DNA of 64,000 bases from JAEUJM01 sp041908445 (GCA_041908445.1 JAYRFK010000036.1:81401-145400), one strand, 5' to 3'; positions 40,736 through 48,854 are shown, counted from the stretch's first letter. A program made the numbers and translations. The notes: a model not told the origin generated them from the sequence alone.

Positions 40736-41173
40736 GTGCGAGGTCTGGTGCAGCGAGTGACGCAGGCGCAGGTCGAGGTGGACGGCGAGGTGGTGGGCGC
40801 CATCGGCGCGGGCCTGTGCGTGCTCGTGGGCGTGCACCGGGACGACACCGAGGCCCAGGCCGACAAGCTCGCCGACAAGGTGTGGGGCCTGCGGATCATG
40901 GACGACGACGCCGGCGTGATGAACCGCTCGGTGGCCGACACCTCGGGTGAGGTGCTCGTGGTCAGCCAGTTCACGCTCTACGGCAACACCGAGAAGGGCC
41001 GCCGGCCGTCGTGGCTCGACGCGGCGCCGCCCGAGCACGCCGAGCCTCTCGTCGACCGCGTCGTCGAGCGCCTGCGGGCCCTCGGCGCCACGGTGGCCAC
41101 CGGCCGCTTCCGCACCGACATGGCCGTCACCCTCACCAACGACGGCCCCGTCACCCTCCTCCTCGAGGTCTGA
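40736..41173 (+). CDS. dtd: D-aminoacyl-tRNA deacylase
   Basis: A 145-residue Dtd enzyme, full length for the family. Signature motifs are present: RGLVQRVTQAQVEVDGE at the N-terminus, SQFTLYGNTEKGRRPSW (catalytic SQxT loop) and NDGPVTLLLE (the NxGPVT loop that holds the cross-subunit Gly-cisPro-type specificity pocket). It removes D-amino acids and glycine from mischarged tRNAs. GTG 40736 has CACGAT (40724-40729) six bases upstream. The gene follows the GTPase by 57 bp and precedes the toxin-antitoxin pair. Confidence 0.95.
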   Translation: MRGLVQRVTQAQVEVDGEVVGAIGAGLCVLVGVHRDDTEAQADKLADKVWGLRIMDDDAGVMNRSVADTSGEVLVVSQFTLYGNTEKGRRPSWLDAAPPEHAEPLVDRVVERLRALGATVATGRFRTDMAVTLTNDGPVTLLLEV

Positions 41174-41198
41174 GGACCGGCACGGACCCGGCGGTGCG

Positions 41199-41219
41199 TG
41201 CTAGCAGGTAGCGCTAGCA
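41199..41219 (+). promoter_or_regulatory. Operator overlapping the toxin-antitoxin promoter
   Basis: Perfect 7-bp inverted repeat TGCTAGC / GCTAGCA with a 7-bp spacer. The right arm overlaps TAGCAT (41215-41220), the probable -10 six bases before the antitoxin ATG. Position and symmetry fit autorepression by the antitoxin. Confidence 0.65.
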
Positions 41220-41226
41220 TTTCGTG

Positions 41227-41436
41227 ATGGCGTCCGTGCGCACCACCTTCACGTTGGACGAGGAACTGGCCGACCAGGCGCGTCGCCTCGGCGTCAACGT
41301 CTCCGCCGCCGCCCGCGACGGTGTGCGCGAGGCGGTGTACGCCGCCATGGCCCGTGAGGACCGGGCCGCGTACGAGCGCCACCCCGAGGAGGACGACGAC
41401 TTCTGGATGGAGCTCCAGCAGTGGGGCCCGGCGTGA
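41227..41436 (+). CDS. Antitoxin of a type II toxin-antitoxin pair
   Basis: A 69-residue protein with a ribbon-helix-helix start (SVRTTFTLDEELADQARRLG, then VNVSAAARDGVREAVYAAM) and an acidic C-terminal half (EEDDDFWMELQQWG), the CcdA/MazE-like layout in which the acidic tail neutralises the toxin. ATG 41227 is favoured over GTG 41224 by the TAGCAT at 41215-41220 six bases upstream. Its stop overlaps the toxin GTG by four bases. The inverted repeat just upstream is a likely autoregulatory site. Confidence 0.85.
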   Translation: MASVRTTFTLDEELADQARRLGVNVSAAARDGVREAVYAAMAREDRAAYERHPEEDDDFWMELQQWGPA

Positions 41437-41738
41437 ACCGCGGAGAGGTCTGGCTCGGCGAAGCGGGTGGGAAGGTCCGTCCCGTCGTGGTCCTCACCCG
41501 CGACGAGGTGCTCGCCGTCCGGTCACGGGTGACGGTCGCCGAGGTGACCACGTCGATCCGCGGCCTCGCGGTCGAGGTTCCCATCGACGACGAGCTCGGC
41601 CTCGACCGCCCGTCGGTCGTGAACTGCGACGGCCTGTACACCGTTCCGATCGGGTCGCTGACCCGCTCGGTCGGCCGTCTCGACGACGACACGATGAGCC
41701 ACGTGTGCTGGGCGGTCCACCGCGCCCTGGGGTGCTGA
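41433..41738 (+). CDS. MazF/PemK-type endoribonuclease toxin
   Basis: A 101-residue toxin of the MazF/PemK fold: NRGEVWLGEAGGKVRPVVVL (the RGEVW...RPVVVL signature), a central TVAEVTTSIRGLAVEVPI, SVVNCDGLYTVP (the strand carrying the catalytic Thr/Ser region) and a C-terminal helix. Such toxins cut single-stranded RNA at short motifs. GTG 41433 overlaps the antitoxin stop (GTGA), so translation is coupled. Cut specificity cannot be predicted. Confidence 0.9.
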   Translation: MNRGEVWLGEAGGKVRPVVVLTRDEVLAVRSRVTVAEVTTSIRGLAVEVPIDDELGLDRPSVVNCDGLYTVPIGSLTRSVGRLDDDTMSHVCWAVHRALGC

Positions 41739-41832
41739 GGGTCAGCGGGGCCGGTCGCCGATGATGCTCGCCCGCTCCATGATGCGGACGTCGGGCCAGT
41801 AGTCGCTGGCGGCGTAGTGCTGCGTCGGCCCG

Positions 41833-42078
41833 TCAGGTGGAGCGGCTGGAGACGGCCCGGTCGATGAGCATCAGGATGATGGCGCCGACGATGGAGCCGA
41901 TGATGCCGCTGGGGCGCAGGGCGAGGCCGTCACCGGCGATGAGGCTGGCGAGCAGGCCGCCGACGAAGGAGCCGAGGAGGCCGTAGCCGATGCGCTTCCC
42001 CCACGACTCGGTGCCGGTGATCCAGCCGGCGATCGCGCCGATGACGATGCCGAAGCCGAGGATTCCGAAGATGAGCAT
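41833..42078 (-). CDS. GlsB/YeaQ/YmgE-family small membrane protein
   Basis: An 81-residue protein with three hydrophobic helices and the family's Gly motifs: ILGFGIVIGAIAGWITG, YGLLGSFVGGLLASLI and SIVGAIILMLIDRAV. Members are often stress-induced and of unknown mechanism. It begins at ATG 42078 with a short leader and stands alone on the minus strand. Confidence 0.88.
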   Translation of the reverse strand: MLIFGILGFGIVIGAIAGWITGTESWGKRIGYGLLGSFVGGLLASLIAGDGLALRPSGIIGSIVGAIILMLIDRAVSSRST

Positions 42079-42187
42079 CCCGGGAGTCTCCCCTGTGACC
42101 CCCTGGTGATGCGACCCGGCGAAGGGCGTCGACCGCGTCGGCGGCGTCCGGGCCCCGGATTCTCGTGCGGCTCCTGCCGGCCGGGCC

Positions 42188-43333
42188 TCAGGGCTCGGCG
42201 CCGTAGGACTCGTACTCGTGCCCGGCGGTGGCGGCCGCCTCCCGTGCCGTCGTCCACTGGTACGGGCTGATGCCGCCCCGCTCCCAGGGGCCGACGCTGC
42301 CGGCGGCGACCGCCTCGGGGGCCTTGGGCACGATGCCGAACGCCTCGCGCAGTTCCTCGACGGGCCGGTCGGCGTGGGTGAACCAGTCGACCGCGAGCAG
42401 GTCCACGTCGGGCTGCCCGTCGGGACCGTGGCTCAGGGCGCCGCGGCGCAGCGCGTCGGCGAGGCGCACGGCCATGCCCGCCTGTGAGAGCTGGCCGGGG
42501 AACGACTCGAACAGGCCCGCGCCGGTGGCGAGGTAGCCCGTCTCGAAGAGGCTCACGACCATGGCCAGGAGCGAGAACCCCCTGGGGTCGTCGTTGGCCC
42601 GGGCGATCAGGGCGAAGACCTCGAGCTCGGACTCGACCCGGGTGCCGAAGTCGGCGACGACGTGGACGAAGTCGTGCTGGGCCAGCAGCGGCGGCGCCGA
42701 GCCCGGTGACCCGGGGAAGGCGAAGCCCCGGGCCCGGTAGAACTCCCACATCCGCCGGCCGAGGGTGCCGGCGGGGAGGTGCTCGAAGGCGGCCCACCGC
42801 TCGGCCAGGGCGGGGTCGGCCACCGACTGCTGCCAGGCGTCGTGCAGCTCGCTGCTCGAGTGCAGCGCCGACGCCCGTTCGGGTGCCCAGTCCGCGGTGT
42901 ACCCGTTGCGCTGGAAGTCGAACGCGGCGAGGCCGAGCTGGCCCGAGGCGAAGCGACGGGCGACCGCGAGCATCCCGTCGTCCACCGAGAGCTCGTCGGC
43001 GTAGGCCTCGACCCGGTCGGCGACCGCTGGCGGCAGCGGCCGGAGCACCAGCGCCCCGAGGATCATCATCTGCAGGATCCGGGTGCGGAAGGCCTCGTCC
43101 CGGTCGGCCAGGACGGCGGCGAGCCCAGCCGGTTCGACGGCGCCGTCGACCGTGCGGGTGACGTCGTGGCCGGTCATGGACGCGAACGCCGCTTCGATCA
43201 ACAGCTGCTGGAGCTCGGTCGGGCCGTCACCGGGGTCGACCGCGGTGAGGGTGGCGTCGAGGCAGGCCTGGGCCTCGGCCCGGTCGGGCGGGCCCAGGCG
43301 GGCGGCGCCGGGAGCGGGGAGCGGCGTGGTCAC
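42188..43333 (-). CDS. Coq4-like helical protein
   Basis: A 381-residue mainly helical protein. The segment LPAGTLGRRMWEFYRARGF then LLAQHDFVHVVADFGTRVESELEVFAL matches the Coq4 layout: GTLG followed by HDxxH and a Glu about eleven residues later, the metal site of ubiquinone-biosynthesis proteins. The N-terminal ~160 residues (helical, with LLIEAAFASMTG) resemble TerB-like helical bundles, a weak impression. An actinobacterium would use menaquinone, so a role other than ubiquinone synthesis is expected. ATG 43333 overlaps the stop of the F420-like gene (ATGA), so the two are co-translated. Confidence 0.6.
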   Translation of the reverse strand: MTTPLPAPGAARLGPPDRAEAQACLDATLTAVDPGDGPTELQQLLIEAAFASMTGHDVTRTVDGAVEPAGLAAVLADRDEAFRTRILQMMILGALVLRPLPPAVADRVEAYADELSVDDGMLAVARRFASGQLGLAAFDFQRNGYTADWAPERASALHSSSELHDAWQQSVADPALAERWAAFEHLPAGTLGRRMWEFYRARGFAFPGSPGSAPPLLAQHDFVHVVADFGTRVESELEVFALIARANDDPRGFSLLAMVVSLFETGYLATGAGLFESFPGQLSQAGMAVRLADALRRGALSHGPDGQPDVDLLAVDWFTHADRPVEELREAFGIVPKAPEAVAAGSVGPWERGGISPYQWTTAREAAATAGHEYESYGAEP

Positions 43334-43950
43334 GACGGTGCCCCCTCACGGTCGGGGCCCCCGAGGACCGCGAAGGCGAAGTCGCGGCCCCAGCCCGTGC
43401 GCATGAGGTGGATCCACAGGCGGGCGTGGTCCTCGACGAGGGGGACGGCATCCGGGCCGCCGAGGGCGACCGCGTCGAACCCCATGGCCCGGGCGAGGGG
43501 GAGGACCACCTCGATGCCGGCGGGGTCACCGGCGATGGGCAGGAACGCCGGAGTGTCACCCGCACGACCCGTGGTCAGGTGCTCGGCGCCGATGGTGTTG
43601 AAGGCCTTGACCACCGCGACGCCGTCGGGCACCAGCGAGCGGGTGTGGGCACCCATGGTCGGGTGCCCGTCGGGGGGCGGGGCGCCGACGGCGTTGGTGG
43701 CGTCGACCACGACGGTCGGCGGGGCGACGGCCAGCCCGGCGACGGCATCGGCCACCGCGGCCGCGGGCACCGCCAGGGCCACGAGGTCGGCGCCGGCCGC
43801 GGCCGTCGCCGGGAGGGCCCGGTTCGGGAGGTCGGCGTGGCGGGGGTCGTCGGGGTCACGGACGCCGACGCTCACGTCGTGGCCCAGTGCGGCGGTCGCC
43901 GCCGCCAGACCCCGGCCGACGGAGCCCGCTCCGATCACGGCGATGCGCAT
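43330..43950 (-). CDS. NADPH-dependent F420 reductase-like oxidoreductase
   Basis: A 206-residue Rossmann protein starting MRIAVIGAGSVGRGLAAATA (GxGxxG), with SVGVRDPDDPRHADL, ADLVALAVPAAAV, VVVDATNAVG and VVKAFNTIGAEHL, typical of the F420H2:NADP+ oxidoreductase/NAD-binding family. These move hydride between NADPH and F420, though many homologues act on other substrates. GGAGGA lies eight bases before ATG 43950. It leads an operon with the Coq4-like gene and is divergent from a TetR regulator. Confidence 0.8.
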   Translation of the reverse strand: MRIAVIGAGSVGRGLAAATAALGHDVSVGVRDPDDPRHADLPNRALPATAAAGADLVALAVPAAAVADAVAGLAVAPPTVVVDATNAVGAPPPDGHPTMGAHTRSLVPDGVAVVKAFNTIGAEHLTTGRAGDTPAFLPIAGDPAGIEVVLPLARAMGFDAVALGGPDAVPLVEDHARLWIHLMRTGWGRDFAFAVLGGPDREGAPS

Positions 43951-43988
43951 GGTCGCTCCTCCATTTACGAGACAGTAGTGTTGCGGAA
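43951..43988. promoter_or_regulatory. Divergent promoter/operator between F420-like gene and TetR gene
   Basis: A 38-bp spacer, more AT-rich than its surroundings, containing TTTACGAGACAGTAG (imperfect dyad TAC...GTA) and outer CCATTT/AAATGG arms (43961-43966 and 43987-43992). The layout suits a TetR autoregulatory site controlling both directions. Confidence 0.5.
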
Positions 43989-44582
43989 ATGGAGTATGCC
44001 GCGGATTCGAGCGCCGCGCACCCTCGGGGGCGGGGTCGGGGACGGCCCCGCGACGATGCCATCGACGACGCCGTGCTCGCCGCCACCCTCGAGCAGCTGT
44101 CGGTCCACGGGTACGACGGGCTCTCCCTCGTGGCGGTGGCCAAGGCCGCCGGCACGACCCGCCAGGCCATCTACCGCCGTTGGCGGGGGAAGGCCGATCT
44201 GGCCGTGGCGGCGGTCGCGGCGCTGCCCGAGGCCGCCGACCTCGAGCCGACCGGCGACCACCGCGCCGACCTGCGGGCCGAGCTCGAGGCGTTCCGGCGC
44301 GGCGTGCTGCGCCCCGGGGGCGTCTCGATGGTCGGGACCATGCTCCAGGACGCGGTCGACCCGGACCTGCGCGACGCCTACCGCGAGCACCTCGTCGCTC
44401 CTCGGCGCCGGCGCCTCGCCGCCATCGTCGAGGCCGCAGTGACCGACGGCGACCTGCCTCCCGCCACCGACGTGGAGCTGGTGGTGGCCGGCTGCACGGG
44501 CACCCTGTACGCCCTGGCGCTCGCCGGGCGGCCGGTCGGCGTCGACTGGCCCGACCGCATGACGGCCATGGTCTTCGCCTAA
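43989..44582 (+). CDS. TetR-family transcriptional regulator
   Basis: A 197-residue TetR regulator. After a short Gly/Arg-rich arm comes the DNA-binding domain: DDAVLAATLEQLSVHGYDGL, SLVAVAKAAGTTRQAIYRRW and GKADLAVAAVAAL (about residues 24-75). The C-terminal ligand domain is helical and of the TetR_C_16-like type (FRRGVLRPGGVSMVGTML). It is divergent from the F420-like/Coq4-like operon, its probable target, and is followed by a MarR regulator. ATG 43989 has no Shine-Dalgarno, again suggesting a short or absent leader. Confidence 0.9.
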   Translation: MEYAADSSAAHPRGRGRGRPRDDAIDDAVLAATLEQLSVHGYDGLSLVAVAKAAGTTRQAIYRRWRGKADLAVAAVAALPEAADLEPTGDHRADLRAELEAFRRGVLRPGGVSMVGTMLQDAVDPDLRDAYREHLVAPRRRRLAAIVEAAVTDGDLPPATDVELVVAGCTGTLYALALAGRPVGVDWPDRMTAMVFA

Positions 44583-44623
44583 TCAATGACTACTCGTTGA
44601 GCACTCGACGATACGGTGCGGAC

Positions 44624-45043
44624 ATGGATGCCGCCCTCGACACCCTCCTCCACCTCTCCCGCACGACTACCCGGCTGGTGCGCGAGGTCGACCGTTCCCT
44701 CGGCTCGACGCACGGCCTCGGCCTCAGCGACCTCGCACTGCTCCTCGAGCTCCAGTCGGCCGAGGGCGGCCGCATGCAGCGGGTCGCCCTGGCGGAGCGC
44801 CTCGGCGTCACCCCGTCCGGCGTGGCCCGGCAGCTCGGCCCGCTCGAGCGCATCGGCGTCGTGACCCGCGAGTCCCACCCCAAGGACGCCCGCCTCGCGC
44901 TCGCCGTGCTCACCCCCGCCGGCGACACCCTGGCCTCCGACGCCGCCGTCACCGCCCGCCGCGCCGCCCAGCAGGCCTTCGACGGCCACTGGTCCTCCGC
45001 CGACCAGACCGCACTCCGCGCCCTCGTCGCCGGCGACGCCTGA
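44624..45043 (+). CDS. MarR-family transcriptional regulator
   Basis: A 139-residue MarR regulator with a helical dimerisation part and winged helix: GLSDLALLLELQSAEGGRM, VALAERLGVTPSGVARQLG, LERIGVVTRESHPKDARLAL (wing). TACGGT (44612-44617) lies six bases before ATG 44624, a leaderless pattern. Ligand and targets are unknown; it may act with the upstream TetR on the divergent operon or on the following gene. Confidence 0.9.
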   Translation: MDAALDTLLHLSRTTTRLVREVDRSLGSTHGLGLSDLALLLELQSAEGGRMQRVALAERLGVTPSGVARQLGPLERIGVVTRESHPKDARLALAVLTPAGDTLASDAAVTARRAAQQAFDGHWSSADQTALRALVAGDA

Positions 45044-45207
45044 ACGGCGGTTCCGGCACGCCGGGACCCGCCGCGACGGCCGGATCCGGGTCCATCGACC
45101 TCAGGGGACCGGCCGCTCGCGTGACCGTCGGCGCCGGACTTGCGCCCGCACGGGCCGTCTCGACCGTTCTCGAGCGTCGCCGCGACGAGGTCCCTAGCAT
45201 CGCCGCC

Positions 45208-45645
45208 GTGGGGATCGTCGAGGAGCTGGTGGCCAACCCGGGGCTCTACGTCGGGATCGACCGGGTGCGCGGGGTGGACCTCACCGCGGTGGCCCGCATC
45301 GCCGTCACCGTGCTGCCCGGCGGCGCCGGCGTCAGCCTCGACTACGACGTGTACCGCTCCGAGGGGTCCGGCCCGGTCCGGGCGCACGCCGAGCACACGA
45401 TCCTTGCCCGGGGCGACGACGGCAACGCCTTCATGGTCGTGGCCCACACCCACGGCGAGGCCGTGACGGTGATGCACGAGACCGGGGCCGGCACCTTCGA
45501 GCCCGGTGACCCGGCGCCGCCCTACCCCATGAGGATCACGCTCTCGGCGCCCGCCCCCGGCCGCCTCCGCCACGGCTGGTGGTACGGCCGGCCCGGGGAG
45601 CCCCTCGAGGAGCGCGACGTCGCCGAGGTCGAGCTCCAGGCCTGA
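45208..45645 (+). CDS. Hypothetical beta-rich protein (145 aa)
   Basis: A 145-residue protein without a recognised family. It reads as a series of beta strands (VARIAVTVLPGGAGVSLDYDVY, AFMVVAHTHGEAVTVMHETG, YPMRITLSAPAPGRLRHGWWYG) with several conserved-looking His and Trp, somewhat like small lipocalin/nitrobindin barrels, a guess. GTG 45208 is preferred over an upstream in-frame GTG at 45121 because TAGCAT (45195-45200) is seven bases upstream, matching the window's leaderless starts. Confidence 0.65.
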   Translation: MGIVEELVANPGLYVGIDRVRGVDLTAVARIAVTVLPGGAGVSLDYDVYRSEGSGPVRAHAEHTILARGDDGNAFMVVAHTHGEAVTVMHETGAGTFEPGDPAPPYPMRITLSAPAPGRLRHGWWYGRPGEPLEERDVAEVELQA

Positions 45646-45699
45646 CGCGCCAGGCGGCGCGCTCTGGCAGAGTGCACCACGGACAGGACGGAGGACGCC

Positions 45700-46506
45700 G
45701 TGGGCGTGAGCTGGACCGAGGACGAGGTGGCGGCCCGCTGCCACGCGAATTGCATCGAGTACGCCCGAGAGGGGGCGAGGGGCTCAGGCGCTGAGGGTCA
45801 GTTGGTCGAACACGACGGCGTCGTGCTCTTCGCCGGCGGGTCGGACTTCCCGGTGCTCGCCAACGGGGCGTTCCGGGTCGACCCGTCCGTCCCCGCCGCG
45901 GCGGTGGTCGAGCGGGCCGACGCCTGGTTCGCCGAGCGGGGCCGGGGTTGGTCGATCGGCACCACCAGTTGGCGCGGTGCCGACGAGGACCTGATCGAAG
46001 CCGCCCTGGCCCGGGGCCTGCTGACGGTGACGGACCAACCCGCGATGGTGTGCGACGAGCGACTGCCCGACGCGCTGCCGCCCGAGGGCATCGAGCTACG
46101 GGTCCTCACCACCGCCGACGAGACCCGTGCCTTCGTGGCCATGGCCGACCAGGCGTACACCTCGCTCGGCCTGCCGGCGGGCATCATCCCGGCCATGGCG
46201 GGCCCGACGCCCCGGATCCCGCCCCCACACCTCGTGACGGTCGGCGCCTTCGACGGGGACGAGCTGGTGTCGGGGGCACAGGTGCTGTTCAGCCACGGGA
46301 TCGCCGGCGTCTACTGCGTGGGCACCACCGAGTCCGCCCGGGGCCGTGGCCTCGCCGAGCTCGTGACCCGCACCGTCACCAACCTTGGCTTCGACGGCGG
46401 CGCCCCCGTGGTGACGCTCCAGGCCTCCTCGATGGGTGAGCCCATCTACCGGCGCATGGGCTACCGCGACCTCTACCGCTACGCCACCCACGCCCGCTTC
46501 GTCTGA
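45700..46506 (+). CDS. GNAT-family N-acetyltransferase
   Basis: A 268-residue protein with a C-terminal GNAT domain (about residues 130-265): LRVLTTADETRAFVAMADQAY, then VSGAQVLFSHGIAGVYCVGTTESARGRGLAELVTRTV (acetyl-CoA pyrophosphate loop ARGRGL) and PIYRRMGYRDLYRYATH. The N-terminal half resembles a second, degenerate GNAT fold, as in other two-domain members. Substrate unknown. GGAGGA eight bases before GTG 45700 supports the start. Confidence 0.85.
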   Translation: MGVSWTEDEVAARCHANCIEYAREGARGSGAEGQLVEHDGVVLFAGGSDFPVLANGAFRVDPSVPAAAVVERADAWFAERGRGWSIGTTSWRGADEDLIEAALARGLLTVTDQPAMVCDERLPDALPPEGIELRVLTTADETRAFVAMADQAYTSLGLPAGIIPAMAGPTPRIPPPHLVTVGAFDGDELVSGAQVLFSHGIAGVYCVGTTESARGRGLAELVTRTVTNLGFDGGAPVVTLQASSMGEPIYRRMGYRDLYRYATHARFV

Positions 46507-46543
46507 CCACGAGCACACGAACGCGGGGCGAGCGGCACTCCGG

Positions 46544-47341
46544 TCAGGCCGCGACGCCGAGGGGATCGCTCGACCCGACGCCGGCGTCCGCCACCCGGTC
46601 GGTCCACTGGTGGCCGTCCCAGTAGCGGAACTGGTGCCGGCTCGTCGGGTCTGGGTGCAGCCCTGCAGGGGTGGACCACGGCGGCACCGCGCCACAGCCC
46701 GCGCAGGGCGGATAGCTCTCGGTGGTCGTGTCGGGTGTGTAGTCGATGGTCTCGCCGGGGCGCGCCACCTCGGTGACGGTGAGCGCATGGCCGCACCGCG
46801 GGCAGCGATCCCGGCCCTGGGCCTTCAGGGTGAGCTTCGCGCCCAGGTGCCAGCCTGCTCGACGAGCGCTGCGGAAGCCCTGCGGACGCGGTCCCGTCAC
46901 CCGGGGTCCCTGGGGCGGCAACCAGGCCGGGTCGGGATCGGCGTTCTCGTAGGTGCGGCCGTTGGAGACGATGACCGACCAGTGGTCGGTCTCCCAGAAC
47001 CGCATCGCCCAGCGGCCGGCCGGATCGGCGTACCAGCCCGCGACCGTGGCCGTGGGTGGGGGCGTCGCCGGGTCGACGGCGACCGCGTCGGCGGTGGTGG
47101 CGCCACCGTCGGACACCGTCGGCGTCCACTGCACGCCGTCCCAGAACCGGAGGGCGTGGCGACCGCAGGGGTCGCGGTACCACTGGGCGACGGCGCCAGG
47201 AGGTGGCGGCTGGGCGGGCAGCGGGTCCGACAGCGTCGTGCCGGTGCCGTCGTCGACACCCTCCGACCACTGCGCACCGTCCCAGTAGCGACGTACGTGG
47301 CGACCCGTGGGGTCGCGGAGCCATTCCGGAGTGGAGAGCAT
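46544..47341 (-). CDS. Protein with four DUF2510 repeats and a zinc ribbon
   Basis: A 265-residue protein with four Trp-rich DUF2510-type repeats: EWLRDPTGRHVRRYWDGAQW, QWYRDPCGRHALRFWDGVQW, GWYADPAGRWAMRFWETDHW and a C-terminal copy with GLHPDPTSRHQFRYWDG. Between the third and fourth lies CPRCGH and, 35 residues on, CAGCG, a probable zinc ribbon. DUF2510 usually occurs once beside membrane helices; here there is no membrane segment. Function unknown; binding to a protein or cell-wall precursor is speculation. GGAGG precedes ATG 47341. Confidence 0.85.
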   Translation of the reverse strand: MLSTPEWLRDPTGRHVRRYWDGAQWSEGVDDGTGTTLSDPLPAQPPPPGAVAQWYRDPCGRHALRFWDGVQWTPTVSDGGATTADAVAVDPATPPPTATVAGWYADPAGRWAMRFWETDHWSVIVSNGRTYENADPDPAWLPPQGPRVTGPRPQGFRSARRAGWHLGAKLTLKAQGRDRCPRCGHALTVTEVARPGETIDYTPDTTTESYPPCAGCGAVPPWSTPAGLHPDPTSRHQFRYWDGHQWTDRVADAGVGSSDPLGVAA

Positions 47342-47472
47342 GCTCCACCTCCTCACTCGTCCTACCGACAGCGTGCGCCGACCAGCTCGATCCCGGCAGG
47401 GTCGGAGGTCCCGTGCCCGAGCTCGAGCGGGGACCCTCGACGCGAGGACGGCACGCACCTACGCTGCCGCTG

Positions 47473-48687
47473 ATGCCGGTGCCGTACGCCAGCGGTCGCA
47501 CGATCCACGACGCCGACGCCCACATCATGGAGACGCCGACGTGGCTGCGCGACCACGCCGACCCCGGCGTCCGGGACCGCATCGAGCCGCTGGCCTACAC
47601 GAGCGGCAACGAGCTGCGGCAGACCGGTGACCCCGACGAGCAGCTCCGCGACCTCGCCGCCGCCTTCGACCGGCTCCGGGAGCGGCACGGGTCGGAGGAG
47701 TACCGGGCGGTCGAGGCCGAGGAGATCATGGCCCGCAAGAACTTCGCCGCCACCGGCTCGTGGATCCCCGAGGACCGCCCCCGGGCGCTCGACCTGCTCG
47801 GCTTCTCGAGCCAGCTCGTGTTCAACACCTTCCACAACGGGCGCCTGCACGACTGGGAGCACGGCGACGACGCCGAGCTGGCGATCGGCGCGGCCCGGGC
47901 CCACAACCGGGGGATGGTCGAGTTCTGCGCCGTGGACGAGCGCCTGCTGCCCACCTGCTACGTGCCGCTGTTCGACCTCGACCGGGCGCCGGCGCTGGCC
48001 GCCGAGGCGCTGGAGCTCGGCGCCGCCGCCCTGCTCGTGGCCTCGGGTTGCCCGCCCGGCCACTCGCCCAGTCACGTCGGGCTCGACCCGGTCTGGGCGC
48101 AGGCGCAGGAGGCGGGGATCCCGATCGTGTTCCACGTCGGGGGCACCGGCGACCTGATCGACCCGGCGTACTTCCGCAACGGCCTCCCGGTGCCGCCGGA
48201 CTTCCACGGCGGCGAGGAGAACTTCCGCTCGGTCGACTACATGGGCATCCCCGGGCCGCCCGCCCAGACGCTCGCGACCCTGATCTTCGACGGGGTGCTC
48301 GAACGCTTCCCCGACCTGCGCATCGGGGTCATCGAGCAGGGCGCGATCTGGGTGCCGAGCTGGCTGCGCCAGATGGAATCGGCCTTCGACGCCTTCCACC
48401 GCCACGAGGAGCGGCTCCAAGCGCTGTCGCTGCGGCCCACCGAGTACGTGCGCCGCCAGGTCCGCTTCACGCCCTACCCCACCGAGGACGTCGGCTGGAT
48501 CATCGAGCAGAGCGGCCCCGAGCTGCTCCTCTTCTCCTCCGACTTCCCCCACGTCGAGGGCGGTCGCAAGCCCCTCGAGCGCTTCGAGGCCTCCCTCGGC
48601 GACGCGTCGGAGGACGTCCGCCGGCGCTTCTACTGCGACAACTTCCTCGACCTCATGGGCACCGCCGGCGCCGCCCTCGCCGCCTGA
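47473..48687 (+). CDS. Amidohydrolase-family protein (PF04909-like)
   Basis: A 404-residue TIM-barrel amidohydrolase of the Amidohydro_2 group. The metal motif appears as DADAHIMETPTW (Asp-x-His variant), with IPIVFHVGGTGD, RIGVIEQGAIWVPSWL and the late metal Asp in LLFSSDFPHVEGG. Relatives include decarboxylases of aromatic acids and predicted metal-dependent hydrolases of lipid or aromatic catabolism; the reaction is unknown. ATG 47473 has TACGCT (47460-47465) seven bases upstream. A 9-bp stem follows the stop before the opposing tRNA-Leu. Confidence 0.87.
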   Translation: MPVPYASGRTIHDADAHIMETPTWLRDHADPGVRDRIEPLAYTSGNELRQTGDPDEQLRDLAAAFDRLRERHGSEEYRAVEAEEIMARKNFAATGSWIPEDRPRALDLLGFSSQLVFNTFHNGRLHDWEHGDDAELAIGAARAHNRGMVEFCAVDERLLPTCYVPLFDLDRAPALAAEALELGAAALLVASGCPPGHSPSHVGLDPVWAQAQEAGIPIVFHVGGTGDLIDPAYFRNGLPVPPDFHGGEENFRSVDYMGIPGPPAQTLATLIFDGVLERFPDLRIGVIEQGAIWVPSWLRQMESAFDAFHRHEERLQALSLRPTEYVRRQVRFTPYPTEDVGWIIEQSGPELLLFSSDFPHVEGGRKPLERFEASLGDASEDVRRRFYCDNFLDLMGTAGAALAA

Positions 48688-48726
48688 CCTCGGCGCCGTT
48701 GCCCACGAGAGCGGGCCGGACGCGGC

Positions 48727-48748
48727 GACGCCGCCCGGAGGCGGCGTC
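48727..48748. terminator. Hairpin between amidohydrolase and tRNA-Leu
   Basis: A perfect 9-bp stem (GACGCCGCC / GGCGGCGTC) with a CGGA loop, positioned to end transcription from both the plus-strand amidohydrolase gene and the minus-strand tRNA. Confidence 0.6.
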
Positions 48749-48769
48749 GAGGCCTTCGAGGAGGCCGGG

Positions 48770-48854
48770 TGGGCGAGGGGGGACTTGAACCCCCACGTCC
48801 TTTCGGACACAGGAACCTGAATCCTGCGCGTCTACCAAATTCCGCCACTCGCCC
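48770..48854 (-). tRNA. tRNA-Leu(CAG)
   Basis: An 85-nt class II tRNA on the minus strand: acceptor stem GGGCGAG/CTCGCCC, D-loop GGTAGACGCGC, anticodon loop TTCAGGT (anticodon CAG), variable arm TGTCCGAAAGGACG and T-loop GGTTCAAGTCC. CCA is not encoded. A tRNA-Leu(CAG) at this side of fhaA is also found in Mycobacterium tuberculosis (leuT), supporting synteny. Confidence 0.97.

Noticed and set aside
41742..41832. Minus-strand fragment reading ...YWPDVRIMERASIIGD and a stop
   Set aside because: Looks like the tail of a lost gene but is only ~30 codons with no start and no recognisable family.
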